A stretch of 64,000 bases of DNA from JACVRW01 sp963812915 (GTDB lineage Bacteria > Actinomycetota > Thermoleophilia > Solirubrobacterales > Thermoleophilaceae): assembly GCA_963812915.1 (NCBI GenBank), contig CAWEXB010000014.1, positions 1 to 64,000 on the forward strand, in the 5' to 3' direction. Positions 63,482-64,000 of the stretch are shown piece by piece. Below the pieces are notes generated by a model. The model saw only the letters and a program-made list of their open reading frames with translations. It ran no database searches and had not been told where the DNA came from. A program made the translations under genes and the position numbers. Numbering within the stretch: the stretch's first letter is position 1; every line of letters begins with the position of its first letter.

Positions 63482-64000
63482 ATGTCGATCGAGGAGGCGC
63501 GGACGCTCTGGCAGCCCGAGGGGATCTACCTGAACACCGCGAGCTACGGGTTGCCGCCGGCGCCGGCGTGGAACGCGCTCCAAGCCGCGCTCGAGGAGTG
63601 GCGCACGGGGCGAACGAGCTGGGAGCACTGGAATGAGGCCACTCAGGCGGCGCGCAGGTCATTCGCCCGGCTATGCGGGGTTCCGGTCGAGTGGGTCGCG
63701 GTGGGCGGGGCCGCCTCGCCCCTCGTCGGACTCGTCGCGGCGTCGCTCCCGGACCGCTCGCGCGTGCTCTCGACCGAGGCGGAGTTCACCTCGGCCCTGT
63801 GGCCCTTCATGGCGCAGGGGAGAGGCATCGAGGTGAGCTGCGTGCCGGTGGCGCGGCTGGCGGAGGCGATCGATGCCCGGACGGGGCTCGTCGCGTTCAG
63901 CGCCGTCCAGTCCTCGGGCGGCGAGGTCGCCGACCTCGAGGGGGTGGCCGATGCCGCTCGCCACCACGGAGCGCTGACCCTGGTCGACGCAACCCAGGCC
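63482..64000 (+). CDS. Aminotransferase class V family, 3' end outside the window
   Basis: Start ATG 63482; 173 codons remain. PLP-dependent fold type I: YLNTASYGLPPAPAWNAL, then AVGGAASPLVGLVAASL and VSCVPVARLAEAIDARTGLVAFSAVQSSGG, ending in LTLVDATQA (the Asp that contacts the PLP pyridine). The catalytic Lys lies beyond the window. Could be a cysteine desulfurase-like or isopenicillin-epimerase-like protein. Confidence 0.85.
   Translation, partial: MSIEEARTLWQPEGIYLNTASYGLPPAPAWNALQAALEEWRTGRTSWEHWNEATQAARRSFARLCGVPVEWVAVGGAASPLVGLVAASLPDRSRVLSTEAEFTSALWPFMAQGRGIEVSCVPVARLAEAIDARTGLVAFSAVQSSGGEVADLEGVADAARHHGALTLVDATQA

Noticed and set aside
1..64000. CRISPR array or cas genes
   Set aside because: No regularly spaced repeats and no Cas-like proteins were seen.

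Overview
The window is very GC-rich, densely coded chromosomal DNA with many GTG/TTG starts and ATGA/GTGA overlaps. The gene content fits a soil actinobacterium, and I infer class Thermoleophilia (Solirubrobacterales/Gaiellales relatives). The pointers are an ECF42-type sigma factor with a DGPF partner, wax-ester synthase, glucosyl-3-phosphoglycerate synthase, quinol NO reductase, MMPL transporter, VIT-type transporter and a short tyrosine recombinase. No rRNA, intact tRNA or CRISPR array is visible, so the placement is inference.

Layout. 0-23.4 kb is accessory in character: a frameshifted Ada-AlkA repair protein, a BBE flavoprotein, a tyrosine recombinase beside a toxin/antitoxin-like pair, a cupin/hydrolase operon facing a giant BTAD-ATPase regulator, a truncated HD-type gene abutting a group II intron remnant, metal transporters, a quinol NO reductase operon with a divergent LuxR-type regulator, an IS481 remnant, a flavoprotein and an aldo/keto reductase. 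It ends at a 42-nt 3' half of tRNA-Phe (23421-23462), which looks like an integration scar. 23.5-32.7 kb holds a mismatch uracil-DNA glycosylase, an overlapping pair of ATPase-like genes behind a palindrome, a LuxR/methyltransferase pair, a stress protein, an EamA exporter, a cupin and a SnoaL protein. 32.8-43.6 kb holds a PadR-MMPL fusion with palindromic control sites, small SnoaL/VOC proteins, an SDR, a WS/DGAT acyltransferase, an acyl-CoA ligase and a YihY protein. 43.6-49.8 kb holds an ArsR/SRPBCC operon, a Cys-rich COG1964-type radical SAM enzyme coupled to a methyltransferase, a mercuric-reductase-like flavoprotein, and a MarR/SnoaL operon. 49.8-64 kb holds a quinone oxidoreductase, a DUF839 protein, a phytase-like esterase, an MrfA/YprA helicase, a glucosylglycerate pathway (GpgS, HAD phosphatase, glycerate kinase), a macrodomain protein, the ECF42 module, an ATP-dependent DNA ligase and the start of a class V aminotransferase.

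Quality. At least ten single-base indels interrupt otherwise well-conserved genes, and most look like one extra G or C. Such regular lesions in unrelated genes suggest assembly or read error more than gene decay, so those genes are annotated as frameshifted CDS. True remnants (group II intron, IS481, the HD-type gene, the tRNA half) are marked separately.

Candidates for new biology: the COG1964 radical SAM/methyltransferase pair, the membrane-tethered PadR-MMPL fusion, the two-gene ATPase module beside the tRNA scar, and a membrane protein with a transposase-like Cys cluster translationally coupled to the NO reductase.
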